Shown in pieces: positions 17,839 through 26,939 of a stretch of 64,000 bases of DNA. Location: NCBI GenBank assembly GCA_015296085.1, contig DVDT01000027.1:1-64000 (forward strand). The letters run 5' to 3'. Origin of the DNA: Trichormus sp. M33_DOE_039 (GTDB taxonomy: Bacteria; Cyanobacteriota; Cyanobacteriia; Cyanobacteriales; Nostocaceae). The notes under the pieces were generated by a model. It saw only the letters and a list, made by a program, of their open reading frames with translations. It ran no database searches and was not told the DNA's origin. Position 1 is the stretch's first letter; each line of letters opens with the position of its first letter. The translations under genes were made by a program, and so were the position numbers.

Positions 17839-18768
17839 ATGGTTAACACTACCAGCCTACTGGCAGAAGATTTGGCAGGTCAAAGCTATACCAGTCCTAA
17901 CTACTGGCAAACACAGCAGCGTCTACGTTCACTGATAGATAACTACGTAGCTGCTGAAAAATTACATGAACGGCTGCAAGATTTACTTAAGCAATTTACC
18001 AATCCTCAAGCGCGTCCCTGGAAACCTATTGATTGGCAAGCTATCAACCGTAATCAAATTATCGGCGTAGATCCAGAGGTATTTTTATCCATTTTGATAG
18101 GTGCATTGGATACAGAAGCACCGATTCGTGGCTATACCCAAACCAGTCGCCAGTATTTAGAAACATTGCATCCCCAGATGGCGCGGGTTGTTGGTGGAAC
18201 AGTTGGTGAAGATGGTGAACTTCAAGAAATCGGCCTATGGGAAAAAGAAGAACGTCAACACACACCTGCATTACTGAAGGTTTACACCCAACTCACAGGC
18301 GAAAAAATCACCCCCAAACTCCGCACAGTTCGCGGTTATCTCCCCACAGATGATCCCCAAGAAGACCTATATCGCCACGGCTTACACCGTGTCGCCACAG
18401 AATACGGTGCAACCTGCCTTTACCTGTGGATGATGGCACACACCACAGGCGCACTCCAAGACGTTTTAGAAGAACTTACCAAAGACGAAGTTAACCACAT
18501 GACAAAATTCTGGGGTTTTGGAGTCTGGGCGTATCCCGACACTGGACTCATCCGCATCACCAAAACCCTCATCAAAACTCGCTCCCAAAGCTATCAACGT
18601 AACAATCTCATGCGTACTTTACGCCGCATGATGAATACACTCAACTGGAAGGACTGGACTACTGCTAACAAAGCCACCCTCCTCTTCACCTTCACCTACA
18701 CCATGCACCACCTATGGAAATGGCACAACACCCTTACACCCCAATACTTACAAAACCTCTTTGAATAA
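17839..18768 (+). CDS. Ferritin-like diiron protein, acyl-ACP desaturase-like ligand pattern
   Basis: A 309-residue helical protein that carries a full set of diiron ligands: Glu93 (ALDTEAP), Glu138 and His141 (KEERQH), Glu188 (VATEYG), Glu217 and His220 (DEVNH). The two ExxH motifs and their spacing resemble soluble acyl-ACP desaturases and other ferritin-like carboxylate diiron enzymes. The substrate is unknown; an oxidative reaction on a lipid or other carbon chain is an inference. No signal peptide is present, so it is cytosolic. The ATG is preceded by AT-rich DNA with a HIP1 site; no strong ribosome binding site. The uppS gene follows after a 160-bp repeat-bearing gap. Confidence 0.7.
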   Translation: MVNTTSLLAEDLAGQSYTSPNYWQTQQRLRSLIDNYVAAEKLHERLQDLLKQFTNPQARPWKPIDWQAINRNQIIGVDPEVFLSILIGALDTEAPIRGYTQTSRQYLETLHPQMARVVGGTVGEDGELQEIGLWEKEERQHTPALLKVYTQLTGEKITPKLRTVRGYLPTDDPQEDLYRHGLHRVATEYGATCLYLWMMAHTTGALQDVLEELTKDEVNHMTKFWGFGVWAYPDTGLIRITKTLIKTRSQSYQRNNLMRTLRRMMNTLNWKDWTTANKATLLFTFTYTMHHLWKWHNTLTPQYLQNLFE

Positions 18769-18796
18769 GCCTCTTCCCATCTTCTCTGCGTCTCTA

Positions 18797-18892
18797 CACG
18801 GCAGTCGCTACTCTTCGGGAACGCCTTTGGCGAACAAGTCGGGCATTGCCCGCCCAACGCAGTGTCTCCCCAATGCGCTGCCTTGCCTCTGC
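18797..18892. repeat. Interspersed repeat upstream of uppS (inverted relative to 9716-9836)
   Basis: Contains CACGGCAGTCGCTACTCTTC, a GTCGGGCATTGCCCGCCCAA block and AACGCAGTGTCTCCCCAA, matching the opposite strand of the repeat at 9716-9836. It overlaps a spurious upstream extension of the uppS frame. Confidence 0.65.
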
Positions 18893-18930
18893 GTGAGCTT
18901 TCCACACACCCATTCATCAAGCCCAAAACT

Positions 18931-19674
18931 ATGAACTTACCCCCAGACTTAGACCCCCAAAAAATCCCCCAACACATAGCCGTGATCATGGATGGTAACG
19001 GTAGATGGGCAACCAGCCAAGGACTACCGCGCATAGCTGGACATCGCCAAGGCGCAAGAACCCTCAAAGAACTTCTACGCTGCTGCAAAAATTGGGGAAT
19101 CAAAGCCCTCACCGCCTACGCCTTCTCAACCGAAAATTGGCAACGTCCTTTAGAAGAAGTAGACTTCCTCATGCTTCTATTTGAGCGACTACTACGCCGG
19201 GAACTAGCGCAAATGCACCAAGAAGGAGTAAAAATTTCCTGTATTGGCGATTTGTCAGCCTTACCCCAATCTCTACAAACAGAGATAGAACATTCAATGG
19301 CAGAGACAGTAAATAATCAAGCAATTCACTTTACTCTTGCCGTTAACTATGGTAGCCGCAACGAAATCACTAGAGCCTGTCGTCAAATAGCAGAACTCGT
19401 AGAACAAGGCCAAATCAATGCAGCCCAGGTCAATGAAACCCTAGTAGAAAAACATCTCTACACAGCAGACACTCTCGCACCCGATTTACTAATTCGTACT
19501 AGTGGGGAGATGCGGTTAAGTAACTTTCTGCTGTGGCAAATGGCGTATACAGAGATGTATTTTACTGATATTTTTTGGCCTGATTTTGACCGAGAAGCAT
19601 TGTATCAGGCCTTATTGAGTTATCAAAAGCGCGATCGCCGTTTTGGTAAAGTCAAACCTTTACTTTCAGCATAG
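18931..19674 (+). CDS. uppS: Isoprenyl transferase (undecaprenyl diphosphate synthase)
   Basis: A 247-residue cis-prenyltransferase. It condenses isopentenyl diphosphate units onto farnesyl diphosphate to make the C55 lipid carrier for peptidoglycan and polysaccharide assembly, at the cytosolic face of the membrane. The catalytic motif [12 protein letters not shown] lies near the start, with [24 protein letters not shown] and the C-terminal [18 protein letters not shown] and [11 protein letters not shown] chose the ATG at 18931 because the 23 upstream codons are encoded by an interspersed repeat and the family starts near here. It follows the diiron gene on the same strand. Confidence 0.93.
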   Translation: MNLPPDLDPQKIPQHIAVIMDGNGRWATSQGLPRIAGHRQGARTLKELLRCCKNWGIKALTAYAFSTENWQRPLEEVDFLMLLFERLLRRELAQMHQEGVKISCIGDLSALPQSLQTEIEHSMAETVNNQAIHFTLAVNYGSRNEITRACRQIAELVEQGQINAAQVNETLVEKHLYTADTLAPDLLIRTSGEMRLSNFLLWQMAYTEMYFTDIFWPDFDREALYQALLSYQKRDRRFGKVKPLLSA

Positions 19675-19694
19675 GCGATCGCTCTAACATAAAT

Positions 19695-21359
19695 TTAGAA
19701 GTTGAAACCTACACCTAACAATAAGCCCACATCGGTTTCATCTACAAAAGCTGCATTCACCGCACCCGTAAGTGTAAAGCGATTTCCTAAAGGAACATCT
19801 ACACCACCAGTTAACAGCAAACCAATATCAGTATCGTTGCTAGCTTCAATGGCTACACCTGCACCAACGTAAGGCGATACTGAAAACTGCTGCACAACAC
19901 CAGGTTCTACTTCACGAGGAGCAAAATCTAAAGTCACAGGTACGAGGAATACGGTATCGTCCCCAAATACTACTGATGGGCGTACAGATATTGTACGGGT
20001 AAGACCAATTTTGCTGATTGCAGCAAAGTTACTTTCGCTCAGAGCTGTATCACCACCCAAGCCGATGTTACCAGCTACACCTACATAACTAGAACCTCCA
20101 CGGGTAGCTCTTCCTGGTGTGACATCAGGGGTTTGTGCTTGATTGTTTTGGTCTGATGGCTGTTGGCTAGTGAGGTTCGGTGGAATCAGAACTTGGTTAA
20201 TGGGATAGATGACTCCGTTACTAGCTGAGATATTTGGCTGAATCACTCTCGCTTCATTAACTGCAATCTGATTGTTAGCACTGTCAACTCGAATATTGAC
20301 GGGTGAATTCTCAACAGTCTTTAATTCTCCAGATGAGAGTTGATTAGCTGTTAACTGACCAGGAACTACGTGATATCGCAATATCTGAACTAATAATTCT
20401 CTGTTTTGGGGTTGCTGCAACTGTTCTAAAGTCCCAGCTGGTAAAGCTGCAAAAGCTTCGTTAGTAGGCGCAAAAACTGTATAAGGGCCTGGTTGTTGTA
20501 AGGTATCTGCTAAACCTGCTGCCTGGATTAAAGACGTTAAGGTACTAAAAGAATTACTAGACGCAGCGACAGAAACGATGTCGTTGCCAGTTTGAGCATT
20601 GCCAGTTCCTTGACCTACTATGTAGTTAGAGGCTGCGGCATTGGTAGCTAGAGGCTGCAACTGTCCTTGCCTAACTAAAGCTTGATACAACAATGCTGCT
20701 GCTTCTGCACGCGTCAGAGACTGTTGGGGATTGAGTTGTTTGACTTCGGGATAGTTGACGACCATGTTAGCTTGTGTCGCCGCTGCTACACTGTTCACAG
20801 CGTAATTGGGGATTTCGGAAGCATCTGTGTAGTAGGTACTCAGCACATTAGATGCAGAGTTACTTGTTTCTACACCTAAACCACTAGCTAAAGCCGCGAT
20901 CGCCTGCACTTTGGGGATTTGTTGATTGGGTAAAAACACATCCCCTGGATAGCCAGCCATAAATCCAGTTTCGTAAGCTTCTCTAATCGCCGCACTAGCC
21001 CAGTAGTTAGACGGAACATCTGTAAATCCGTTTGCACTCAATTGTCTGACTGGTTGTTGGTTAAAAGCTTTCTGAATCATGGTGGCGAATTCCGCCCGAC
21101 TCACCGATTGATTTGGCTTAAATGTACCATCAGGAAAGCCCGCAATAATATTTCTTTCAGCCAGAGTTTGAATAAATGGACTGGTCCAGTAATCTGCACT
21201 AACATCAGTAAATCTAGGAGCTACAGTTGTAGAAGGAACGGTATTTTGCGCTAAGGTAACTGTAGGAATGATCACAGGAGAAATCGTGGCAGCAGCTACT
21301 CCCAAAGCTAGCAATTTTGTACTGAATGATGACCAAGACAAGCGATTTTTCACGAACAT
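19695..21359 (-). CDS. SLH and fasciclin (FAS1) domain protein with C-terminal beta-barrel
   Basis: About 554 residues. A signal peptide (LLALGVAAATISPVIIPTVTLAQ) is followed by three S-layer homology repeats (FTDVSADYWTSPFIQ; FTDVPSNYWASAAIRE; YTDASEIPNYAVNS). A fasciclin domain comes next (YTVFAPTNEAFAALP, LRYHVVPGQL). The last 130 residues have alternating hydrophobic residues and end in Phe (LLLGVGFNF), like an outer-membrane beta-barrel. Hence it probably bridges peptidoglycan (SLH) and outer membrane, with an adhesive domain. I chose the ATG at 21359 because GGAGG lies 7 bp upstream; a start at 21419 would add 20 residues and spoil the signal peptide. It is convergent with uppS. Confidence 0.85.
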   Translation of the reverse strand: MFVKNRLSWSSFSTKLLALGVAAATISPVIIPTVTLAQNTVPSTTVAPRFTDVSADYWTSPFIQTLAERNIIAGFPDGTFKPNQSVSRAEFATMIQKAFNQQPVRQLSANGFTDVPSNYWASAAIREAYETGFMAGYPGDVFLPNQQIPKVQAIAALASGLGVETSNSASNVLSTYYTDASEIPNYAVNSVAAATQANMVVNYPEVKQLNPQQSLTRAEAAALLYQALVRQGQLQPLATNAAASNYIVGQGTGNAQTGNDIVSVAASSNSFSTLTSLIQAAGLADTLQQPGPYTVFAPTNEAFAALPAGTLEQLQQPQNRELLVQILRYHVVPGQLTANQLSSGELKTVENSPVNIRVDSANNQIAVNEARVIQPNISASNGVIYPINQVLIPPNLTSQQPSDQNNQAQTPDVTPGRATRGGSSYVGVAGNIGLGGDTALSESNFAAISKIGLTRTISVRPSVVFGDDTVFLVPVTLDFAPREVEPGVVQQFSVSPYVGAGVAIEASNDTDIGLLLTGGVDVPLGNRFTLTGAVNAAFVDETDVGLLLGVGFNF

Positions 21360-22069
21360 ATCCTCCAGATAAATTAATTTTTTTCTCAATCGGTATATGG
21401 GATTTTGGTAAATATCCAAGGTGTAACTGAATGGAAAAAATATCCCTTTGATGATGACAAGATTTTTTAAATCATGTTTTTCACCTAACCATCATCCCTA
21501 TAAAAATATTTTTTAGAAGACACATATAGAGTAATAAGTGTCATATCTCAAGCCCATAAAATTATTTGTTGAGATGTCTTCTGCCTGCTGAAAACGTGTA
21601 TTCATTCATCCTCATATCGAAGTAAAAATTGCATTTTAGAGCAAAGTCATTTATCTTTGACAACTCTAATTTGTCACCTATGTCCCAGAATGAACAACTA
21701 GCTAAAGGTTAAAGTTTTGTGAAGTACTTTCCTCCTTTAGATAGTTGATCCTATTTGTCTAGTCTTAATTACCAATGAGTAATTACAGTTTTTTCTGCTG
21801 TAATAGCTCGTAGCAAAAACAACTTTTTATTCTTTGGATGTAGATTAAATATATTTAATTTATTATTAGTAAATAATTCTCTTCAATTAAGTTTTGAAAA
21901 CACAATTTTTATAAATTGGTATCAATTGTCACTACATTTACAGTATCAGAGAATACATGAAATCATGTTTTTTTTGTAAAAATTCATTAAAGTAAAAAAA
22001 TAAATAAAACATCTGCTTAATTAGCCATAGATAAATTTGATTGCTATATTGTATTGAATAATCACTATC
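21360..22069. other. Long AT-rich intergenic region, no gene seen
   Basis: About 700 bp between divergent genes, very AT-rich with many stops in all frames. It holds the leader of the SLH-fasciclin gene and presumably both promoters. I see no repeat element or RNA gene. Confidence 0.5.
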
Positions 22070-22837
22070 ATGGTGAAAATGGGGAAAACTGTGCGTAATG
22101 ATTTACATGGCTTAGAGATTAGTCAAAAGGAACTACAAAAGTTAACTAATTTGCCTGTTAAGGACGAACTAGTGATGATCATTAACCCTTTAAAACAGAT
22201 AGGTAAGACAATTATCTATAAAATTAAAGGTTCTGAAGGAGCTACAGTCATTTTTTTGAGCTTTTCTATAGCTGTATTAACTTATTTGCTCCTAGATATT
22301 TTGATGAAGTTATTTGCTAATTGGATTACCATTCCTTCGTGGATGTTATTAATAATACTATGTTTTTTTGGGGGCATAATTACTCAAGCAAGTTTATACT
22401 ACTGGTGGCAAAAGAGACTTAAGATTCTCAAAGAGAATATTAGCCATTCTCTCCAAATTCTTTTAACTGATGTCGATAGATATAATTCTGTGATTAAAGC
22501 CATAGATATTAATGACCAGATAGAAGATGCTGGTAATCCAGAGGTAAATATCAAAGAAAGATCAAAAGTGATCGCCGCATTGAGGCTAACAAGAGATGAT
22601 TTAGTCAGAGCTTTAAAAACTGAAAGAATTTTGCGAGAAAATAAAAACTTTATTCTTAGTAATACAGAATTATTTGCCAATAATTTAGCAACCTTAACCG
22701 CCATGCAAGTTACAGAACAGGCCACAGAACATGGCAGATTACTCAATGAAGCGTTACAGATTGCTTTAGATGTGCAACATGAAATGAAAAGCTTACAAAG
22801 TCAATCTAGAGATTGGGGGCTGGGGACTGGGGACTAG
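22070..22837 (+). CDS. Hypothetical protein with two membrane helices and coiled coil
   Basis: A 255-residue protein I cannot assign. Two closely spaced hydrophobic helices lie at about residues 60-85 and 92-115, the latter containing LLIILCFFGGIITQASLYYWW. The long C-terminal part (about 125-255) is charged and helical, likely a cytosolic coiled coil. The extreme C-terminus (WGLGTGD) is encoded by a GGGGACTGGGGACT simple repeat, so the original end was probably a few codons earlier. It is followed on the same strand by the DUF1350 gene after 109 bp. Confidence 0.6.
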   Translation: MVKMGKTVRNDLHGLEISQKELQKLTNLPVKDELVMIINPLKQIGKTIIYKIKGSEGATVIFLSFSIAVLTYLLLDILMKLFANWITIPSWMLLIILCFFGGIITQASLYYWWQKRLKILKENISHSLQILLTDVDRYNSVIKAIDINDQIEDAGNPEVNIKERSKVIAALRLTRDDLVRALKTERILRENKNFILSNTELFANNLATLTAMQVTEQATEHGRLLNEALQIALDVQHEMKSLQSQSRDWGLGTGD

Positions 22838-22946
22838 GGATAAGGTAAACAAGGAAGTCATACTTATCCATGCCCAATTCCCCGTGCCTAATAGCTCTAC
22901 TACGGTCTAACATAAAGTAGTGTGAATAGAGCGATCGCCTACTGGT

Positions 22947-23714
22947 ATGGATTGGAAAGAAATTAAAGGAAACTGGGTACTGATGCCCCCAAATCCGGTG
23001 GGTATCATTCATTTCCTAGGGGGGGCATTTGTCGCAACTGCACCTCATTTGACTTACCGATGGTTATTAGAACAACTAGCAGCTAAGGGATATGTAATTA
23101 TTGCTACGCCTTTTGTCAATACCTTAGATCATATTGCGATCGCCAAAACTGTACTACTCAATTTTGATCGCACCATAGAGCGGTTACATGACTCTGGCGC
23201 ACTCCGCAAACTTTACCTCCCCACCTATGGACTTGGACACAGCATGGGTTGCAAACTCCATTTGCTCATCGGTAGTCTATTTCCAGTCGAGCGCGCAGGG
23301 AATATTTTAATATCTTTCAATAACTACGCTGCCAAAGATGCTATTCCTCTAGTGGAACAGTTTAATTCAGCTTTAACGATTGAATTTACCCCCTCACCAT
23401 TAGAAACCAATAAGATAGTCCAGGAAGGTTATAACATCCGCCGTAACTTATTGATCAAATTCAATAACGATAACCTTGATCAATCAGCCGTTTTAACCAA
23501 AATCTTAAAAGCACGCTTTCCTGAGATGGTGACAGCGCAAATCTTACCGGGAAATCACACCACACCCCTAGGCCAAGACATCAAATGGCAAACAGGAGCA
23601 TCCTTCACTCCCTTAGATGCTTTGGGACAGTGGTTTAGACAAGAAGTATATCGTGACCTCAACCAGCTAAAACGCTCTCTACTGTTGTGGCTGAATCCTC
23701 TGTCACCTCCGTAG
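22947..23714 (+). CDS. DUF1350 family protein (alpha/beta hydrolase-like)
   Basis: A 255-residue cyanobacterial/plastid-type DUF1350 protein. The beginning (WVLMPPNPVGIIHFLGGAFV) and the segment LGHSMGCKLHLLIGSLF resemble an alpha/beta-hydrolase oxyanion region and nucleophile elbow (G-H-S-M-G). LPGNHTTPLGQDI near residue 205 may supply the histidine. The family is conserved in cyanobacteria and chloroplasts, and no reaction has been settled to my knowledge. A terminator hairpin follows at 23835-23872. Confidence 0.8.
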   Translation: MDWKEIKGNWVLMPPNPVGIIHFLGGAFVATAPHLTYRWLLEQLAAKGYVIIATPFVNTLDHIAIAKTVLLNFDRTIERLHDSGALRKLYLPTYGLGHSMGCKLHLLIGSLFPVERAGNILISFNNYAAKDAIPLVEQFNSALTIEFTPSPLETNKIVQEGYNIRRNLLIKFNNDNLDQSAVLTKILKARFPEMVTAQILPGNHTTPLGQDIKWQTGASFTPLDALGQWFRQEVYRDLNQLKRSLLLWLNPLSPP

Positions 23715-23834
23715 AGAATTGGGAAGGTAGAGACAAGGTAGACAAGGGATGAGAGGAGATAAACTATTGACTATCGACTCCCTCAATCACTTAACAATAG
23801 AGCAAATTTGATCCAGGAGATGGATAATTAGATA

Positions 23835-23872
23835 TAGTTGAGTATTATTTTTCCAGCGATAATACTCAACTA
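23835..23872 (+). terminator. Rho-independent-like terminator after DUF1350 gene
   Basis: A perfect 13-bp stem (TAGTTGAGTATTA / TAATACTCAACTA) with a 12-base loop, followed by TTAATTTTAAAAATATTTTT. It separates the DUF1350 gene from the phosphatase gene. Confidence 0.65.
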
Positions 23873-23926
23873 TTAATTTTAAAAATATTTTTATTTTTAT
23901 TTGTAATAACTAACTACTAATTAAGC

Positions 23927-25078
23927 TTGTCTACAACCCCGATGTTTAAAATCCTTGTCATTGATGATGATCTATCCATCCAAATACTACTCAAAAGAAT
24001 TTTACAAAAACAGGGTTATGAGGTAGTTGCTGTTAATAATGGTGAAGAAGGAATCGCGCAAGCAGTGGCTTACCATCCAGCCTTAATTATTTGTGATTGG
24101 ATTATGCCAGGCTTAAATGGGTTAGAAGTATGTAATCGCATCAAGAACGACCCTAACCTATCCACTACTTTTTTTATTTTATTAACATCTCTAGATTCCG
24201 TAGCGGATCGTGTCAAAGGTTTGGATGCTGGTGCTGATGACTTTATCACTAAACCGATTGAACAAAATGAGTTACAAGCTAGAGTAAGAGCCGGATTGAG
24301 ACTGCATCAGGTAAGTCGAGATTTACAAACCCAAAAGCTACTGTTAGAAGAACAGCTAACGGAAGCCGCTGAATATGTGCGATCGCTACTCCCTGAGCCA
24401 ATGAATCAACCTTTTACTATCAATTCTCGTTTCATACCCTCTCGACAGCTTGGCGGCGATTGTTTCGATTACTACTGGTTAGATCATAATGCGATCGCCA
24501 TCTATCTACTAGATACTGCTGGACACGGACTCAAAGCAACACTTCCTTCCATTTCCGTACTAAATCTTTTACGTTCCCGCGCACTTAAAGGTCTCAATTA
24601 TTATCAACCTAGTAATGTTCTCAAAGGTTTAAATGAAACCTTTCAGATGAATTATCAAAACGATAAGTATTTTACTATTTGGTACGGAGTTTATAATCGA
24701 GTTACGCGGCAGTTAACTTATGCTAGTGCTGGACATCCACCTGCAATATTAATATCTGGAACATCTCCAACTAGCAATGAAGTTCAGATTTTGAGAACTC
24801 CAGGTATGCCAGTCGGGATGTTTCCAGAAGCGCAATATATTGATGCGTCCTGTAATGTCAAACCATTCAGTAGTCTTTATATTTTTAGTGATGGAGCTTA
24901 TGAAATCACTAAGCCAGATGGCACACTTTGGAATTTAGATGCTTTTGTACAAGTTCTGACTAACGTCCATCACACTGCTGATTACCAACTTGATCATGTC
25001 TTGAATTACCTCACAGCTTTAAATTCTAAAGAAGCTTTTGAAGATGATTTATCAATTTTGCAGATCAAATTTGATTAG
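23927..25078 (+). CDS. Response regulator fused to PP2C (SpoIIE/RsbU-type) phosphatase
   Basis: A 383-residue protein. The receiver domain (about 8-125) has the acidic pocket VIDDD, phospho-acceptor Asp57 (IICDWIMPGLNG, numbering from TTG), and Lys in FITKPIE. A short coiled linker (QKLLLEEQLTEAAEYVRSLLP) leads to a PP2C-type phosphatase (about 165-383). Its metal-binding Asp residues lie in LGGDCFDYYWLD, FSDGAYE and EDDLSIL. Such proteins dephosphorylate STAS anti-anti-sigma proteins when the receiver is phosphorylated. A STAS gene is encoded tail to tail, with the stop codons overlapping by 4 bp. The frame opens with TTG at 23927; the ATG at 23942 is equally plausible. No histidine kinase is nearby. 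Confidence 0.9.
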   Translation: MSTTPMFKILVIDDDLSIQILLKRILQKQGYEVVAVNNGEEGIAQAVAYHPALIICDWIMPGLNGLEVCNRIKNDPNLSTTFFILLTSLDSVADRVKGLDAGADDFITKPIEQNELQARVRAGLRLHQVSRDLQTQKLLLEEQLTEAAEYVRSLLPEPMNQPFTINSRFIPSRQLGGDCFDYYWLDHNAIAIYLLDTAGHGLKATLPSISVLNLLRSRALKGLNYYQPSNVLKGLNETFQMNYQNDKYFTIWYGVYNRVTRQLTYASAGHPPAILISGTSPTSNEVQILRTPGMPVGMFPEAQYIDASCNVKPFSSLYIFSDGAYEITKPDGTLWNLDAFVQVLTNVHHTADYQLDHVLNYLTALNSKEAFEDDLSILQIKFD

Positions 25079-25401
25079 TTTCTAGATAGGATGGCTTGGT
25101 GAAATTCATCCTGGCTACTAAAAATTTCAAATACCTTATCCATACCAGTCAATTCAAATAAAATTCTAACTTGCTCATTAATCGAACACAGAAATAGCTT
25201 AGTTCCAGCGGCTCTCAGAGTTTTGAAAGCTAATACTAAAGATCCTAAACCAGAACTATCCATAAAAGTTACTTCTTGACAGTCAACTAAAACAATTTTC
25301 GCTCCACTGTCTACAAGATGAGTAATATTTTCTCGTAACTCTAAAGAGTTGGTTGTATTGATAATCCCAGAGAGTTTAATAACTTGTACTTCTTGATTCA
25401 T
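25075..25401 (-). CDS. STAS domain anti-sigma factor antagonist
   Basis: A 108-residue single STAS domain protein. The phosphorylatable serine motif is FMDSSGLGSL (about 46-55), after a beta strand KIVLVDCQEV. In partner-switching systems such proteins bind an anti-sigma kinase when unphosphorylated and release the sigma factor. The PP2C regulator encoded convergently is the natural candidate to dephosphorylate it. No anti-sigma kinase is encoded in the window. The 4-bp overlap of the ends means the two transcripts overlap and could affect each other. Confidence 0.9.
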   Translation of the reverse strand: MNQEVQVIKLSGIINTTNSLELRENITHLVDSGAKIVLVDCQEVTFMDSSGLGSLVLAFKTLRAAGTKLFLCSINEQVRILFELTGMDKVFEIFSSQDEFHQAILSRN

Positions 25402-26142
25402 TATTTTTTGACCAAATTGCTGCCGGATAACATCGAAAATTTGCCAATATTATATAGCAATTAGCTACATTTATTGAGAATAAATCAGTAACTCTAAAGT
25501 AGCAAATTAACTCATAAACAATCTCTCATAACATAAACTAATTTAAAACATAACTTATGATAGATAAATTATATTTTAAATAAAATTGTGCATATTTCAG
25601 TCAAAAACTACCAATCGGAATCGAAGATATCTTAATGCTTAGTTGAGAATTGAGAATTGAGAAATTTATTCTAATTTTCGATAATTTATAGCTGCAACCT
25701 CCATTCGACTAGTTTGTGTCAGTAAGAGATATGAAGATAACTTAGTTTCATCACCAAGTTTTGTATCTCTTGCTCCAAAATGATAATATCTCACTAAAAA
25801 TTTTGAAAACCACGCCAAAAATCTATAAATTCTTGTCAGCCCTAGACATACTAAAAATGAAGCAGTTATCTGAAGTCAAAGCACTACAGATAGAACATCC
25901 TAATGGCGTAAATTTTGATGCTTAGTAGTGAAATCCAGAGGTTCAGTAAGCGATTAATTTGCATCTTGTCCTTTATTGCCATAACTGAATTCCTGTTGAT
26001 AAGGCTTTCAAATGCTGATACTAGAAGTTAGATACACCACTAACTCTTAGTATTCCCAATATCTTCGAGGTTTCAATCGGTGGTGCAGAGTAAATTAAAA
26101 GGCAAAAGACAGAAGATAGGGGAAATGACTAATGACTCATAA
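25402..26142. other. Intergenic region, no convincing gene
   Basis: About 740 bp of AT-rich DNA. It includes a triple TTGAGAA repeat (25643-25663) and a 22-codon frame at 25857-25925 that I do not call. The STAS gene promoter must lie near 25402-25560. Confidence 0.5.
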
Positions 26143-26865
26143 CTAAACTGGACTGACTTCAGCTCGATATAGTAGCTTGTCACCTTGGAGATAGCCAGTG
26201 TAGCGGATTTTGACTAGTTCTCCAGGTTGGGCAGTTCCTTTTGATAATTGGTGCAATTGGGGGTTATATGGTACTTCTGCTCCTACGGGTGCGATCGCTT
26301 CTATTCCCCAAGCTTGTAATAATTTTTCTAAAGGTTTTTGGACTAAAGGCACAATTTTAACTGCGGCTAGTTCGGGGTTCTCTTGAGCTTTTTGGGCGGC
26401 TGTCGGCCACTGTAATAACAAAGATTCCAGCAGTTGTAAGCTCAACTGCTGGAACTCTTGCAGCAATATTTCTCGCTGTTGTTCTAGTTGTAATTGCAAT
26501 CGCTCGTATTCTTTCTTTAATTCGGCCAATTCTTGGGGATTAGGGATTGGAGATTGGTGAGCCAGCGCGGTCTTGGGGGTTTCCCCCAGGAGCGACTGGC
26601 GAACCCCGAAGGGGGGATTAGGGATTGGGTAATGGGGATTGGGGATTGGTGCTAAAAAAGTGGCTACTAATTCGTTCAAGGGCATTTGTAGCACTTGAGA
26701 TAACTTCAGCAGTACATCCAATCGCATCTGTTCTAGTTTGCCTTGTCTTAAACGCAATATTTGTCGTTCAGAAACGCCAGCATCACGACTCAAGGCTTTA
26801 AAACTAGAAATACCTACCTGTTGCATTAAGTTTTGCAACTTAGGAGTGCGATCGCAATTTGACAT
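26143..26865 (-). CDS. HTH-domain protein with GrpE-like C-terminal domain
   Basis: A 240-residue protein. Residues 1-70 hold an XRE-like helix-turn-helix (FKALSRDAGVSERQILRLRQ, then LDVLLKLSQVLQMPLNELV). Residues 73-110 are a repeat-derived Pro/Asn-rich linker. From about 112, a long coiled coil (ELKKEYERLQLQLEQQREIL) leads to a domain like the GrpE beta-wing: WGIEAIAPVGAEVPYNPQLH and IRYTGYLQGDKLLYRAEVSP. GrpE is the nucleotide exchange factor of DnaK, so this may couple a DNA-binding or partner-binding HTH to Hsp70 function; that is inference. I chose ATG 26865 because the HTH begins just after; the 35 upstream codons are encoded by intergenic simple repeats. It is 74 bp downstream of dps. 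Confidence 0.75.
   Translation of the reverse strand: MSNCDRTPKLQNLMQQVGISSFKALSRDAGVSERQILRLRQGKLEQMRLDVLLKLSQVLQMPLNELVATFLAPIPNPHYPIPNPPFGVRQSLLGETPKTALAHQSPIPNPQELAELKKEYERLQLQLEQQREILLQEFQQLSLQLLESLLLQWPTAAQKAQENPELAAVKIVPLVQKPLEKLLQAWGIEAIAPVGAEVPYNPQLHQLSKGTAQPGELVKIRYTGYLQGDKLLYRAEVSPV
26536..26649. repeat. Interspersed repeat inserted in frame in the HTH-GrpE-like gene
   Basis: Simple GGGGATTGGGGATTGG repeats flank the block GCGGTCTTGGGGGTTTCCCC and AGCGACTGGCGAACCCCGAA, a typical intergenic Nostoc repeat. It encodes IPNPHYPIPNPPFGVRQS and ETPKTALAHQSPIPNP between the HTH and the coiled coil. Confidence 0.75.
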
Positions 26866-26939
26866 GGGTATTGGGGATCGGGAAAGAGAATAGAAAAATT
26901 TTACCTTGTACCCATTACCCAGTCCCCAGTACCTATTCT

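Noticed and set aside
25857-25925. 22-codon open frame starting MKQLSEVKAL in the long gap after the STAS gene
   Set aside because: Too short, no ribosome binding site, no second copy or family to support it.
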